DNA of 64,000 nt from assembly GCA_009841235.1 (NCBI GenBank), contig VXMH01000014.1, positions 1 to 64,000 of the forward strand, read 5' to 3'. Below, one piece after another: positions 24,868-33,606 of the stretch. Source of the DNA: Caldilineaceae bacterium SB0661_bin_32. Its GTDB lineage: Bacteria > Chloroflexota > Anaerolineae > Caldilineales > Caldilineaceae. The notes below the pieces were generated by a model. It made no database searches, was not told the DNA's origin, and was given only the letters and a program-made list of their open reading frames with translations. Each line of letters begins with the position of its first letter. Position 1 is the stretch's first letter. The position numbers and the translations under genes are program-made.

Positions 24868-25893
24868 CTACGTCGACAGCTTCTTCACCATGTCTGCCGC
24901 GGCGCTGTAGGGATCGGTCTTCCGGCGCTGCATCCGGTCCACCAGATCCGAACGCAGACCCGGAGACAACGTCCGTTCCATCCGCGCCAACATTTCGGCT
25001 TGGACGAGCGTCTGCAGCATATGGTCAAGGCGTCTGCTCTCACGCGCGACCCGTGCGCCGCTTTCGTCCAGCCAAGTCCGGTGCCGCTCGAGCGCATCCC
25101 GCAGCTGAGCGACGCCTCCCCCGCTGACCGCGACCGTCTCCAGGACCGGAATCGGCCATCCGTCCCTGCCGTCGATTTCGGAAGCCGCCGCGCCCGCCTC
25201 CATCCGTTGCCCGTGATGGAAGATAGTCTGGGCCGCTGCCCCGCCCGTCTCCAACATCATCTCCAGCGCGGCGACCGTACGCGCTGCGCCCTTGCGGTCC
25301 GCCTTGTTGACGGCGAAAATATCGGCGATCTCCAGCAGGCCCGCCTTGATCGCCTGCACCTCGTCGCCCAGGCCCGGCGCCTCCACCACCACGACCGAAT
25401 CGGCAACGCTTGCGATCTCGATTTCCGCCTGGCCGGCGCCCACCGTTTCGACAAGGATGCGGTCGAACCCGGCCGCGTCCAGCAGCAGCAGCGCATCCGC
25501 GCTCGCTTTGGCAAGGCCGCCCGTCCCCCGGCGGGTCGCCATCGAGCGGATGAAGACGCCGGCGTCACCGCTGTGGCTCGTCATGCGCACGCGGTCCCCC
25601 AGCAGCGCGCCCCCGCTGAAGGGGCTGGTCGGGTCCACCGCCAGCACGCCAACGGTTTCGCCGCGCGCGCGGTAACTCGCGACCAGCGCCGATACCAGCG
25701 TCGATTTGCCCGTGCCCGGCGCGCCGGTGATGCCGATCAAGTGCGCCTTGCCCGTATGCGCAAAGACGGCCTGCACGATCCGGGCTGCCTCCCCCGCGTC
25801 GTCCTCCACGCGGCTGATGGCGCGAGACAGCGCCAGCCGGTCTCCCCGGAGAAGATTGTCGATCAGTTGTTGCGTGGGAACTGGTTTGGGCAT
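24868..25893 (-). CDS. meaB: Methylmalonyl-CoA mutase-associated GTPase MeaB
   Basis: The 341-residue G3E-type GTPase loads and protects the adenosylcobalamin cofactor of methylmalonyl-CoA mutase. GITGAPGTGKSTLVSALV is the P-loop and FSGGALLGDRVRM the switch region typical of MeaB/ArgK. ILVETVGAGQAEIEIAS contains the base switch, and FAVNKADR is the guanine-specificity motif. I chose the ATG at 25893; a GTG at 25929 would add 12 residues, and neither has a clear Shine-Dalgarno. It lies 116 bases after the mutase B12-binding subunit gene on the same strand. The mutase catalytic subunit is not in the window. Confidence 0.92.
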   Translation of the reverse strand: MPKPVPTQQLIDNLLRGDRLALSRAISRVEDDAGEAARIVQAVFAHTGKAHLIGITGAPGTGKSTLVSALVASYRARGETVGVLAVDPTSPFSGGALLGDRVRMTSHSGDAGVFIRSMATRRGTGGLAKASADALLLLDAAGFDRILVETVGAGQAEIEIASVADSVVVVEAPGLGDEVQAIKAGLLEIADIFAVNKADRKGAARTVAALEMMLETGGAAAQTIFHHGQRMEAGAAASEIDGRDGWPIPVLETVAVSGGGVAQLRDALERHRTWLDESGARVARESRRLDHMLQTLVQAEMLARMERTLSPGLRSDLVDRMQRRKTDPYSAAADMVKKLST

Positions 25894-26009
25894 CGGCAAC
25901 ACCGGCTGCCAGTTTCCCGTGGCTCGCACCGGGTGGGTAGTTCAGGTGCGAACCACGGGTCATTGGCGTATACGGCCCCGTTTGGACGGCGCTTGCGCAG
26001 GCCGAGCCG

Positions 26010-26411
26010 CTATCCACCGGCCATGGCGGTTCGGATGAAGGCGATGATCTCGGCTGAGGTTGTGCCCGGCCCGAAGACCGCGTGCACGCCGGCGGCCTTG
26101 AGCTGGGCAGCATCCTCATCAGGAATGATGCCGCCCAACAGCACCAGCACATCCTCCTGGCCTTGGGCATGGAGCAGTTCGACCACCTTGGGGCAGAGCG
26201 TCATATGCGCGCCGCTGAGGATCGACAGGCCGACGACATCCACATCCTCCTGCAACGCTGCTTCGGCGATCATCTGGGGCGTCTGGCGAATTCCCGTGTA
26301 GATCACCTCGAATCCGGCGTCGCGCAACGCCCTGGCGATCACCTTGGCGCCGCGGTCGTGGCCGTCAAGCCCCGGCTTGGCGATCAGAACGCGTATCTGA
26401 CTTTGCTTCAT
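26010..26411 (-). CDS. Methylmalonyl-CoA mutase small (cobalamin-binding) subunit
   Basis: The 133-residue stand-alone B12-binding domain has [15 protein letters not shown] (about residues 12-26), the DxHxxG motif whose His ligates cobalt. [14 protein letters not shown] and [21 protein letters not shown] are the SxL and GG loops that hold the nucleotide tail. It is the C-terminal part of a split methylmalonyl-CoA (or similar acyl-CoA) mutase. The adjacency to MeaB supports methylmalonyl-CoA mutase rather than another B12 isomerase. The large substrate-binding subunit must be encoded elsewhere. Confidence 0.93.
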   Translation of the reverse strand: MKQSQIRVLIAKPGLDGHDRGAKVIARALRDAGFEVIYTGIRQTPQMIAEAALQEDVDVVGLSILSGAHMTLCPKVVELLHAQGQEDVLVLLGGIIPDEDAAQLKAAGVHAVFGPGTTSAEIIAFIRTAMAGG

Positions 26412-26525
26412 CGAAATCCCATGCCAAAAGCTTGAGCGATAATGGCTTTTCCCGTCGCAACCATGTTAAAATACCGGCCGCGCATCGTCAAAACCGGTGT
26501 CAGAAATATCTGCTGAAAGTGAACT

Positions 26526-26540
26526 GTGATCAGTAGTCAG
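26526..26540 (-). repeat. CTGACTACTGA-type dispersed word upstream of acyl-CoA dehydrogenase
   Basis: On the minus strand this reads CTGACTACTGATCAC, a member of the ACTGACYACTGA family also found at 82-115, 42134-42153 and 51102-51121. Confidence 0.4.
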
Positions 26541-26574
26541 AAGCCGCACGCACTGCCGCAGTTTCGGAGGCTGT

Positions 26575-27804
26575 ATGCTCTACCCGACAACCGAACGCCA
26601 GCAGCGCTTTATCGACGTCGCCAGCAGCTTGCTTCCCTCACTCCGCGAGCGGGCCGCCCAGCATGATCGCGACGGATCCTTCCCGCACGAAAACTTCGTC
26701 GACATCCGCCGCGTCGGTCTGCCCGCCCTGGTGGTCCCGCAGGAGTTCGGCGGCTGGGGCGCCAACCTGCTCGAATCGACGTTGACAATGGAGACGCTGG
26801 CACAGGGAGACGGCAGCACCGCGCTCAGCTTTGTGATGCACGTTCAGGTTATAGGGGGCGTTGCCGCTTCTCTTGAAGGAACCGCCGTCTCGCCGGACCG
26901 CGGCGGCTGGTCCCAGGCTCTCTTCGCCCAGGTTTGCCGTGACGCCGTTGACCGCGGCGCGCTCATCAACTCCGTCGCCACCGAGCCAAACCTGGGCAGC
27001 CCCAGTCGCGGCGGCCTGCCCGAAACCACCGCCGAACCGGTCCGGGAGAATGGCAAGGGCGCGTGGCTCATCAACGGGCTCAAGACCTTCGCCAGCCTCA
27101 GTCCCGAGATGGACTATTTTATCATTCCCGCGGCTCTGCAGGACGGCAGCGGTCACGTCGCCCGCTTCGTCATCCCCGCTGGGCCTCACTTCGAAATTAT
27201 CGAGACGTGGGACTCTTTCGGGATGCGCGCCACCGGCAGCCACGACCTGAAGATCGTCAACGCCCGCGTGACCGACGAGCAGATGATCGGGCGCGGCGCC
27301 CCCAACCCCCGCACAACCGGAAAGGCTCCGGCCAATGCCTGGTTTATCTGCACCGTAAGCGCCGCCTACCTCGGCGTGGCCCAGGCCGCCCTCGACTTCG
27401 CCGCCGATTACGCCGCGAAACGCGTGCCCACCGCCCTCGGCAAACCGATCGCCGAACTGGAAAGCATCCAGCGCCGCCTCGGTCAGGCCGAACTGCTGCT
27501 GCTCCAGGCCAGGGCGCTCCTCTACAACACGGCTCGGGACTGGGATCAGTTCGATGCGCGGCGGGATGAACTCACTCCCGCAGTGCTCGCCGCAAAGTAT
27601 ACCGTCACCAATAATGCCATCGAGGCCGTCGATCACGCCGTACGCGTGGTGGGCGGGGCCGCCATGTCCCGCAGCCTGCCGCTGGAGCGCTATCTGCGCG
27701 ACGTCCGTCCCGGTCTCTTCCACCCCTTGAACGACGACCAGGCGCTGACCATCTTTGGAAAGAACGCGCTCAAGCGCATCTCGGCTATGGCCGCTAGCCG
27801 GTAA
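26575..27804 (+). CDS. Acyl-CoA dehydrogenase-family flavoprotein
   Basis: The 409-residue product matches the acyl-CoA dehydrogenase fold throughout: an N-terminal helical part (FIDVASSLLPSLRERAAQHDRDGSFP), VPQEFGGWGANLLES, then TEPNLGSPSRGG as the substrate-side loop, and WDSFGMRATGSHDLKIVNA as the middle beta domain. The C-terminal helices include VRVVGGAAMSRSLPLERYLRDVRPGLFHPLND, where the FAD and base region normally lie. GGAGG lies six bases before the ATG. It oxidises an acyl-CoA or related substrate with electrons passed to electron-transfer flavoprotein. The exact chain length cannot be inferred, and some members are hydroxylases. Confidence 0.88.
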   Translation: MLYPTTERQQRFIDVASSLLPSLRERAAQHDRDGSFPHENFVDIRRVGLPALVVPQEFGGWGANLLESTLTMETLAQGDGSTALSFVMHVQVIGGVAASLEGTAVSPDRGGWSQALFAQVCRDAVDRGALINSVATEPNLGSPSRGGLPETTAEPVRENGKGAWLINGLKTFASLSPEMDYFIIPAALQDGSGHVARFVIPAGPHFEIIETWDSFGMRATGSHDLKIVNARVTDEQMIGRGAPNPRTTGKAPANAWFICTVSAAYLGVAQAALDFAADYAAKRVPTALGKPIAELESIQRRLGQAELLLLQARALLYNTARDWDQFDARRDELTPAVLAAKYTVTNNAIEAVDHAVRVVGGAAMSRSLPLERYLRDVRPGLFHPLNDDQALTIFGKNALKRISAMAASR

Positions 27805-27882
27805 TCGGATGGCCGGCGCACTACTGCCGCGGCAACGGAGAACACTTGCGCCTGTAGAGATCTTGATTAGGGAGACCTCAAT

Positions 27883-28626
27883 ATGAGCACTGAGTTGGAA
27901 CCCCGACCAACTCGAAGTCAGGTTGCGGAAAATGCGCCACGCGCGGCAAGAGAGACAACTGCAACAACGGCTTTGCGATATATGGGCCTCGGATTTCTAC
28001 TCGGTTTTCTGTTGAGCGCAATTATCTCGGGCGCTCTGATGTGGCTCCTGCGCCGGCCAATCCCGCCCGCGATCGTACTCCACCCACCGCCAACCCCGGC
28101 GCCAACACCGACTCTTCCACCCACGGCCACACCCGGCCCACTGTTGGTTTTCGTAAGCGGCGGCGTGCGCAATCCCGGCTTGGTCGAACTGCCGGCAGGC
28201 GCTCGCGTCGGTGATGCTTTAGCTAGAGCGGGGGGACTGCTGCCCGAGGCGGACCCGGCGCTGGTGAATCAGGCGGAGATCGTCTTCGACGGCGCGCAGA
28301 TTCATGTTCCCCTGCCGCCACCGCAGACCGTTACAGACTCGTCGTCGGCGATGCCGCCTGCCAATCAGCCTCAGGCTGGCGTCTCGGGAGACGTTCCACC
28401 AGCTGCCGCCTCTCCCTCAGGTCAAGGCAACTCTCTGGCCGGCGGACTGGTCAACATCAACACCGCCTCAGCGGAGGAGCTCACAACCCTGCCAGGCATC
28501 GGCCCTATCAAAGCTGACGCCATCATCGCCAACCGCCCCTACGATTCTGTCGATGATCTGGGGCGGGTTACCGGCATCGGCCCCAGCACCGTCGAGAAGC
28601 TTACTCCCCTGGTCACAACGAAGTAG
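27883..28626 (+). CDS. comEA: ComEA-type DNA-binding competence protein
   Basis: The 247-residue protein has one membrane helix (about 28-52, LGFLLGFLLSAIISGALMWLL) and a proline-rich spacer. An SLBB domain follows (about 88-150, VFVSGGVRNPGLVELPAGARVGDALARAGG overall), and two helix-hairpin-helix motifs end the protein (about 190-247, VNINTASAEELTTLPGIGPIKADAI and VTGIGPSTVEKL). This is the full ComEA architecture, in which the HhH module binds incoming double-stranded DNA outside the membrane. AGGGAG precedes the ATG. No comEC or pilus gene is nearby. Its end overlaps the convergent FAD oxidoreductase gene by 14 bases. Confidence 0.9.
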   Translation: MSTELEPRPTRSQVAENAPRAARETTATTALRYMGLGFLLGFLLSAIISGALMWLLRRPIPPAIVLHPPPTPAPTPTLPPTATPGPLLVFVSGGVRNPGLVELPAGARVGDALARAGGLLPEADPALVNQAEIVFDGAQIHVPLPPPQTVTDSSSAMPPANQPQAGVSGDVPPAAASPSGQGNSLAGGLVNINTASAEELTTLPGIGPIKADAIIANRPYDSVDDLGRVTGIGPSTVEKLTPLVTTK

Positions 28627-30121
28627 CTTCCGGTTTCTGTCTGTCAGTGGTCTTCGCGACCGGCTGCAAAGAGCCGTTCTTCACCATCTCCCACAGGATA
28701 GGCAGAGCGATGCGGGGACGGAAGAGGGTAGCCGGTGGACTGATCAAATGGGCGGCGTTGAAGAAAGCGAGGCAGACATCCGGTCGATGGATGCGGTCCA
28801 GCACATGCTCGATGTAACGGTGCATGAAGTGTTCGATGAGGCTGGCGTCACCGGCTTTACGGCCAGCCCAGCGAAAGTCATCACTGGTGGCCAGCTGCCA
28901 TGGGGTTTGCAGCATCTTCGCCAGCTTCTTCTGAAAGGCCAGGCTCGAAGACCCGAGAGGGACACCCCCCAGGGGCCCCCGCTTTCGGGTTCCTCGCTTC
29001 TTTAAGAAGTCGTCAAGGATTTCCGCCGAGAGGGCGCTCACCGTCATGCCCTGGGCGTAGACCGGGTTGAACGCGCAGACCGAATCTCCCAGGGCGATCA
29101 GTCCCCGCGGCCACCGCTTTAGCCTTTCGTAGTGGCGCCAGTGGTTTTCGGTGCGCCGGTAGCCCCCGATGCCTGTCAGCGGTTCAGCCGCACTGATCGC
29201 ATTCCAAACCTGCGGCCCAATCAACCTGCGGGCGAACTCTTCGAAGCCGGCCTCGTCGGTCGGCGGGTGATCCCCGGCATAGCCGACAAGCGTCACCACC
29301 CAACGACTGTCTTCCACCGGCTGAACGACCGCGCCTCCCTTGATGTCGGGGAAGCGCGTGGCGAGCAGCACCATCTTCCAATCCGCCTGCCAGCCCTCTG
29401 GAATCCTGTACCAGCGCGTGGCGTACCCCACGTCGGCGTTTACGGTCGACTCCTGCGGCGTCGCATAACCGAGCTCTTCCAGCCAGCGGGGCAAACGCGA
29501 AGAGCGGCCGCTGGCATCGACGACAAGATCGGCATGCAGCGTGACCGTTTCATCCCCTACAGTGCAGACCGTTCCGGTCACGGGCGTCTCGTTCGAGCCT
29601 CCTTCGCGATCCCGGCGGCCGTTTGTAGCTGTCTCTGTGTAGCTGGAGCTTAGGCCCACCACACGGTAGCCCGTGCGGAACTGAATGTTGCCGCGGCGGC
29701 GGAGGCGCTCGCGCACTTGGCTTTCCAGCAGCGTTCGGCTCACGCTGAAGCCAATCAGATTTGAATCGAAGCGGGGTAACCAACTCCCGCCCGCCAGCGC
29801 AGCCGTATCTTTCAGCCAGTTTAGCGGCGGAGCGCCGAGGGCCAGCAACTCCTCCTCCAGGCCGGGAAAACGTTTCCGCAGGACCTGCACGCCCCGCAAC
29901 AGAAGTACATGCACATGGCGGGTTTGGGGCACGCCGGTCCGGCCAGCGGCCTGCGACAAGCTATCCGTGTTTGCAGTGTGACCGGCGGGCCGCGACCGGG
30001 GACTCCATGCCTCGTCCCGCTCCAGGACAGTGACCTGCTCGCAATGGTCGGCGAGCACGTTGGCGGCGAATAGTCCCGCCATGCCACCGCCAACTACAAT
30101 TGCAGTTCTCAACAATCTCAC
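28613..30121 (-). CDS. FAD-dependent oxidoreductase (monooxygenase/geranylgeranyl reductase-like)
   Basis: The 502-residue flavoprotein opens with TAIVVGGGMAGLFAANVLADH (about residues 5-25), the dinucleotide-binding loop, then VTVLERDE. LHADLVVDASGRSSRLPRWL is the DG-type motif, and GLIALGDSVCAFNPVYAQGMTVS is the second FAD motif, in the form typical of p-hydroxybenzoate hydroxylase-like enzymes. The GTG start at 30121 follows GGGCGATCG; the frame runs on to 30541 inside cysNC but this is not coding. It lies 31 bases after cysNC and is likely the last gene of that operon. Substrate unknown; the link to sulphate assimilation is only positional. Confidence 0.85.
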   Translation of the reverse strand: MRLLRTAIVVGGGMAGLFAANVLADHCEQVTVLERDEAWSPRSRPAGHTANTDSLSQAAGRTGVPQTRHVHVLLLRGVQVLRKRFPGLEEELLALGAPPLNWLKDTAALAGGSWLPRFDSNLIGFSVSRTLLESQVRERLRRRGNIQFRTGYRVVGLSSSYTETATNGRRDREGGSNETPVTGTVCTVGDETVTLHADLVVDASGRSSRLPRWLEELGYATPQESTVNADVGYATRWYRIPEGWQADWKMVLLATRFPDIKGGAVVQPVEDSRWVVTLVGYAGDHPPTDEAGFEEFARRLIGPQVWNAISAAEPLTGIGGYRRTENHWRHYERLKRWPRGLIALGDSVCAFNPVYAQGMTVSALSAEILDDFLKKRGTRKRGPLGGVPLGSSSLAFQKKLAKMLQTPWQLATSDDFRWAGRKAGDASLIEHFMHRYIEHVLDRIHRPDVCLAFFNAAHLISPPATLFRPRIALPILWEMVKNGSLQPVAKTTDRQKPEATSL

Positions 30122-30152
30122 CGATCGCCCGCCGAACAGCAAGTGCCAGCGG

Positions 30153-32096
30153 TCAATTGTCTCCACCGGGTATGATCCCGGCCCGTGCCAATGCCTCCAG
30201 GATCCGCTGCGCCAGTTCGTCCGCGCTGTGCCGATCCGTCTCCAGCACCATCTCCGGCTGCACCGGCTCCTCATAGGGGGCCGAGACGCCGGTGAAGTTC
30301 GGGATCTCCCCGCGCTCGGCTCGTTCGTATAGCCCCTTGGGATCCCTTTCCTTGCAGATTTCCACGTCGCACTTGACGAAGAGTTCCCAGAAACTGCCTT
30401 CCGGGGCCAGCGCCCGCGCCGCCTCCCGGTCCTCCGCATAGGGCGAAATAAACGTGCACAGCACGACATTGCCATGCTCAAAAGCCAGTCTGGCCACCTC
30501 CGCCACCCGGCGAATATTCTCCGTGCGCGCGGCCGCGCCAAAGCCCAGATCGCTGTTCAGACCATGACGCACATTGTCTCCGTCCAACGAGAAAGTACGC
30601 ACACCCAACGCAAACAACTTCTGTTCCAGGGCCTTTGCCACTGTCGACTTGCCCGAACCGGAAAGCCCCGTGAACCAGAGCACTGCCGCCCCATGCCCGT
30701 TCAACTCCTCCCGCATCGGCCGCGTGACAGCGACCGGCTCCCACACCACGTTAGAGGAACGAGACGAGCGGAGAGAGGGCGCTTCTCTCTCTTCCTGCTT
30801 CTGCACCAGCTCACTCACCCGCCGCGCCCGGTCCCGGATCATGCCCGCCGCAACCGTGTTGTTGGTATGGGGGTCGATAAGAATGAAGCTGCCTGTGGCG
30901 CGGTTGATCTGATACGAATCGAAGAAGAGAGGCTCCGTGGTCACAATCTGCCCGCGGCCGATCTCATTCAGATGCAGTGTCTGCGCATCTTCACGGTGCA
31001 TCGTGTCCACATTGATGCGGTAGTTCAACTCCTGGACCGAGGCGCGCACCCGCCGCGTTGACTGCTGCAGCCAGTACCACTGTCCGCTGAAACTATTGGA
31101 AACCGGCCACTCGATCTTCATCGGCTCTTCGTTCATCCAGCACAGCGTCGCGTCGAGCTGGTTGGATGAGTGGGGCAGGTTGCGCACCCGCACCAGCATG
31201 TCCCCCCGGCTGATGTCGATCTCATCCTCGAGCGTGATCACTACGCCGTCGCCGGCAGCAGCCCGCTCGCAGCTCTCGTCGCCGCGATGGATCCCCGCCA
31301 CACGGCTGCGGATACCTGCCGGCAGCGCTACCACCTCTTCACCCACCGCAATGCGGCCCGATACGATCTGCCCGGCGAAACCGCGGAAGTCCAGATCGAC
31401 CGCACTGTTCGCCCTGATTACATACTGTATCGGCAGGCGAAAGTCCACGTTGTTGCGGCCGGCCCCAATGTTGACCGTCTCCAGGTGGTGCAGCAGCGTT
31501 GCGCCGTGATACCAGGGCATATTTTGGCTCTGGCTTACTATATTATCCCCGTGCAGCGCGGCGATGGGAATATACACCACGTCGCGCACGTTGAGCTTGG
31601 CCGCGAACGCGCGGTAGTCGGCAACGATCTCCTGGTAGCGCGCCTCACCGTATCCGACCAGGTCCATCTTGTTGACGGCGACAACGACATGGGGGATCTG
31701 CAATAGAGAGGCGATAAAACTGTGCCGTTTCGACTGGGTGAGGACGCCTTTGCGGGCGTCAACCAGTATGATCGCCAAGTCCGCCGTGGAGGCGCCGGTC
31801 ACCATGTTGCGGGTGTACTGGATGTGCCCGGGCGTGTCGGCGATAATGAACTTGCGTTTGGGCGTCGCCGTGTAACGGTAGGCAACGTCGATCGTAATAC
31901 CCTGCTCCCGCTCCGCCCGCAGCCCGTCAGTCAGCAGCGCCAGATCGACCGAAGGGTCGCCGCGCGCTGCGCTCGCCTGCTCGACCGCTTCCAACTGGTC
32001 TTCGAATATCGCTTTGGAGTCGTATAATAACCGCCCAATCAAGGTCGACTTGCCGTCATCGACACTGCCGGCGGTGGAGAAGCGTAGTAGGTCCAT
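30153..32096 (-). CDS. cysNC: Bifunctional sulphate adenylyltransferase subunit 1/adenylylsulphate kinase (CysN-CysC fusion)
   Basis: In the 647-residue product the N-terminal GTPase (about 1-430) has TAGSVDDGKSTLIGRLLYDS, DTPGHIQYTRNM and NKMDLVGY, as in elongation-factor-like CysN. The C-terminal APS kinase (about 465-647) has WFTGLSGSGKSTVAKALEQ and LDGDNVRHGLNSDLGF. With CysD it makes adenylylsulphate, and the kinase then makes PAPS. The ATG at 32096 has AGGATAA upstream; a GTG one codon earlier is possible. It lies 75 bases after cysD. The fusion is common in bacteria that use PAPS for assimilation or sulphonation. Confidence 0.95.
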   Translation of the reverse strand: MDLLRFSTAGSVDDGKSTLIGRLLYDSKAIFEDQLEAVEQASAARGDPSVDLALLTDGLRAEREQGITIDVAYRYTATPKRKFIIADTPGHIQYTRNMVTGASTADLAIILVDARKGVLTQSKRHSFIASLLQIPHVVVAVNKMDLVGYGEARYQEIVADYRAFAAKLNVRDVVYIPIAALHGDNIVSQSQNMPWYHGATLLHHLETVNIGAGRNNVDFRLPIQYVIRANSAVDLDFRGFAGQIVSGRIAVGEEVVALPAGIRSRVAGIHRGDESCERAAAGDGVVITLEDEIDISRGDMLVRVRNLPHSSNQLDATLCWMNEEPMKIEWPVSNSFSGQWYWLQQSTRRVRASVQELNYRINVDTMHREDAQTLHLNEIGRGQIVTTEPLFFDSYQINRATGSFILIDPHTNNTVAAGMIRDRARRVSELVQKQEEREAPSLRSSRSSNVVWEPVAVTRPMREELNGHGAAVLWFTGLSGSGKSTVAKALEQKLFALGVRTFSLDGDNVRHGLNSDLGFGAAARTENIRRVAEVARLAFEHGNVVLCTFISPYAEDREAARALAPEGSFWELFVKCDVEICKERDPKGLYERAERGEIPNFTGVSAPYEEPVQPEMVLETDRHSADELAQRILEALARAGIIPGGDN

Positions 32097-32171
32097 CACT
32101 TATCCTAGTGTATCGTTTTCAGGGGCCAGTAGAAAGTAACTTCGCCACCGATTGTTCACGAACCGCTGCAG

Positions 32172-33215
32172 CTAAAAATATCCCAGCCGCTTCCTGTCTT
32201 CCATCGCGGCCTCGCTGCGGCGGTCGTCAGCCCGGTCGCCCCGTTCGGTGATGCGCGCGGTCGCGACCTCCTCGATGATGTCCGTCAGATCGCTCGCAGA
32301 GGAGCGAAACGCGCCCGTACAGGTCATGTCGCCGATCGTGCGGAATCGCACCCTCTCACGCCTGACCGTTTCCCCCGGCCGCGGCTTGACGTAGGCCCCA
32401 ACCGCCAGCAGAATCCCATCCCGGTCCACTATCTCGCGTTCGTGGGCGAAGTAAAGGCTGGGCAGGTCGATCCTCTGCTCGGCGATGTACTGCCAGATAT
32501 CGAGCTCGGTCCAGTTGCTGATGGGGAAGACACGGAAGTGCTCGTTGTTGAGTTTCCGGCCGTTGAAAAGGTTCCACAGTTCCGGTCGCTGGTTCTTGGG
32601 ATCCCACTGGCCAAAGCCGTCGCGGTGGGAGAAGAAGCGCTCCTTCGCGCGCGCCTTTTCTTCATCGCGGCGCGCGCCGCCCACGGCCGCATCAATGCGC
32701 AGCTCCGCCACCGCATCCAGCAGTGTAACCGTCTGCAACCGGTTACGGCTGGGATCGCCGTCCGGCTCCTCCTGTACGCGCCCGGCGTCGATCGAATCCT
32801 GCACCGAACGCACCACCAGGCGAACGCCCAGCACCTTTACCAGCTCGTCGCGAAAGGCAAGCGTTTCAGGAAAGTTGTGCCCGGTGTCGATGTGCAGCAG
32901 CGGAAAGGGAATCCGCCCCGGCGTAAATGCCTTGCGCGCCAGATGCGCGCAGACGATCGAATCTTTGCCGCCGGAAAAGAGCAGACATGGCCGCTCGAAC
33001 TGCGCCGCAACCTCCCGCAGCACATAGATCGCTTCCGCCTCAAGTTGACGCAAGTGCCCGGTCAGAGGAGTGGGCGGCCGCACCTGTGTCCGAACGGGCT
33101 CACCGGTCAAAGAACTGTCCGCATCTTGCTCCTCATCCCCAGCGCGGCTGCGGAGTCCGGCGGCCTCCCGCGCTTCTGCTGTCTCAACACCTGCTGGCAG
33201 GGTCGTGTCGTCCAT
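32172..33215 (-). CDS. cysD: Sulphate adenylyltransferase subunit 2 (CysD)
   Basis: The 347-residue ATP-pyrophosphatase subunit forms adenylylsulphate from ATP and sulphate. LLFSGGKDSIVCAHLARKAF (about residues 78-97) is the PP-loop, LHIDTGHNFPETL follows, and GGARRDEEKARAKERFFSHRDGFGQWDP is the conserved central loop. Typical CysD proteins are about 300 residues; here the first about 45 residues are an extra charged, low-complexity head. AAAGGTGAG lies upstream of the ATG. It is the first gene of cysD-cysNC-FAD oxidoreductase. PAPS reductase and sulphite reductase genes are absent from this window. Confidence 0.95.
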   Translation of the reverse strand: MDDTTLPAGVETAEAREAAGLRSRAGDEEQDADSSLTGEPVRTQVRPPTPLTGHLRQLEAEAIYVLREVAAQFERPCLLFSGGKDSIVCAHLARKAFTPGRIPFPLLHIDTGHNFPETLAFRDELVKVLGVRLVVRSVQDSIDAGRVQEEPDGDPSRNRLQTVTLLDAVAELRIDAAVGGARRDEEKARAKERFFSHRDGFGQWDPKNQRPELWNLFNGRKLNNEHFRVFPISNWTELDIWQYIAEQRIDLPSLYFAHEREIVDRDGILLAVGAYVKPRPGETVRRERVRFRTIGDMTCTGAFRSSASDLTDIIEEVATARITERGDRADDRRSEAAMEDRKRLGYF

Positions 33216-33606
33216 GCCGTTCTCTCACCTTTAGCGCTTCGTGGTCAATTGCGTGCGACGTAAACTCTCCACGCGCCGCTGACCACCGGGGCTGGCAACT
33301 GACCTTCCAAAGTCACCATACTACGCTGTAACGAGGCTTTCAGGCAAACTTGACTACCTGATATGAGCACCGTACCAACCCGCCGAGACGACTCGCCGGA
33401 TTAGTACTCTCCTGTTCCCACCATTACAATAGGGTAGTCTCTCACTTTCGAGACGAACTGCTTGGCTGTCGTCAATAACCACACAGCCGTCAAGCTAGTC
33501 GTACAAGCGCTCACATATCGACGCAGCAGCGCATCGACCAGCTGCGCTGGGGCGCGCCCCAGGCCCTCAGCTCGTATCACAGTCGGAAGTCCCTCAAGGA
33601 GGACCC
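33216..33606. other. Divergent intergenic region between cysD and the thioredoxin-fold lipoprotein gene
   Basis: No gene is supported. A weak promoter for the plus-strand gene could be TTAGTA (33401-33406), an 18-base spacer and TACAAT (33425-33430). A GTCTC/GAGAC hairpin follows. A CTGACCACC word of the dispersed family occurs near 33278. AAGGAGG at 33597-33603 is the ribosome site of the next gene. Confidence 0.4.

Noticed and set aside
28613..30541. A 642-codon frame in which the FAD oxidoreductase appears to have a 140-residue N-terminal extension
   Set aside because: The extra part overlaps cysNC on the same strand in another frame and has low-complexity Arg/Trp-rich sequence; the flavin-binding start fits GTG 30121.
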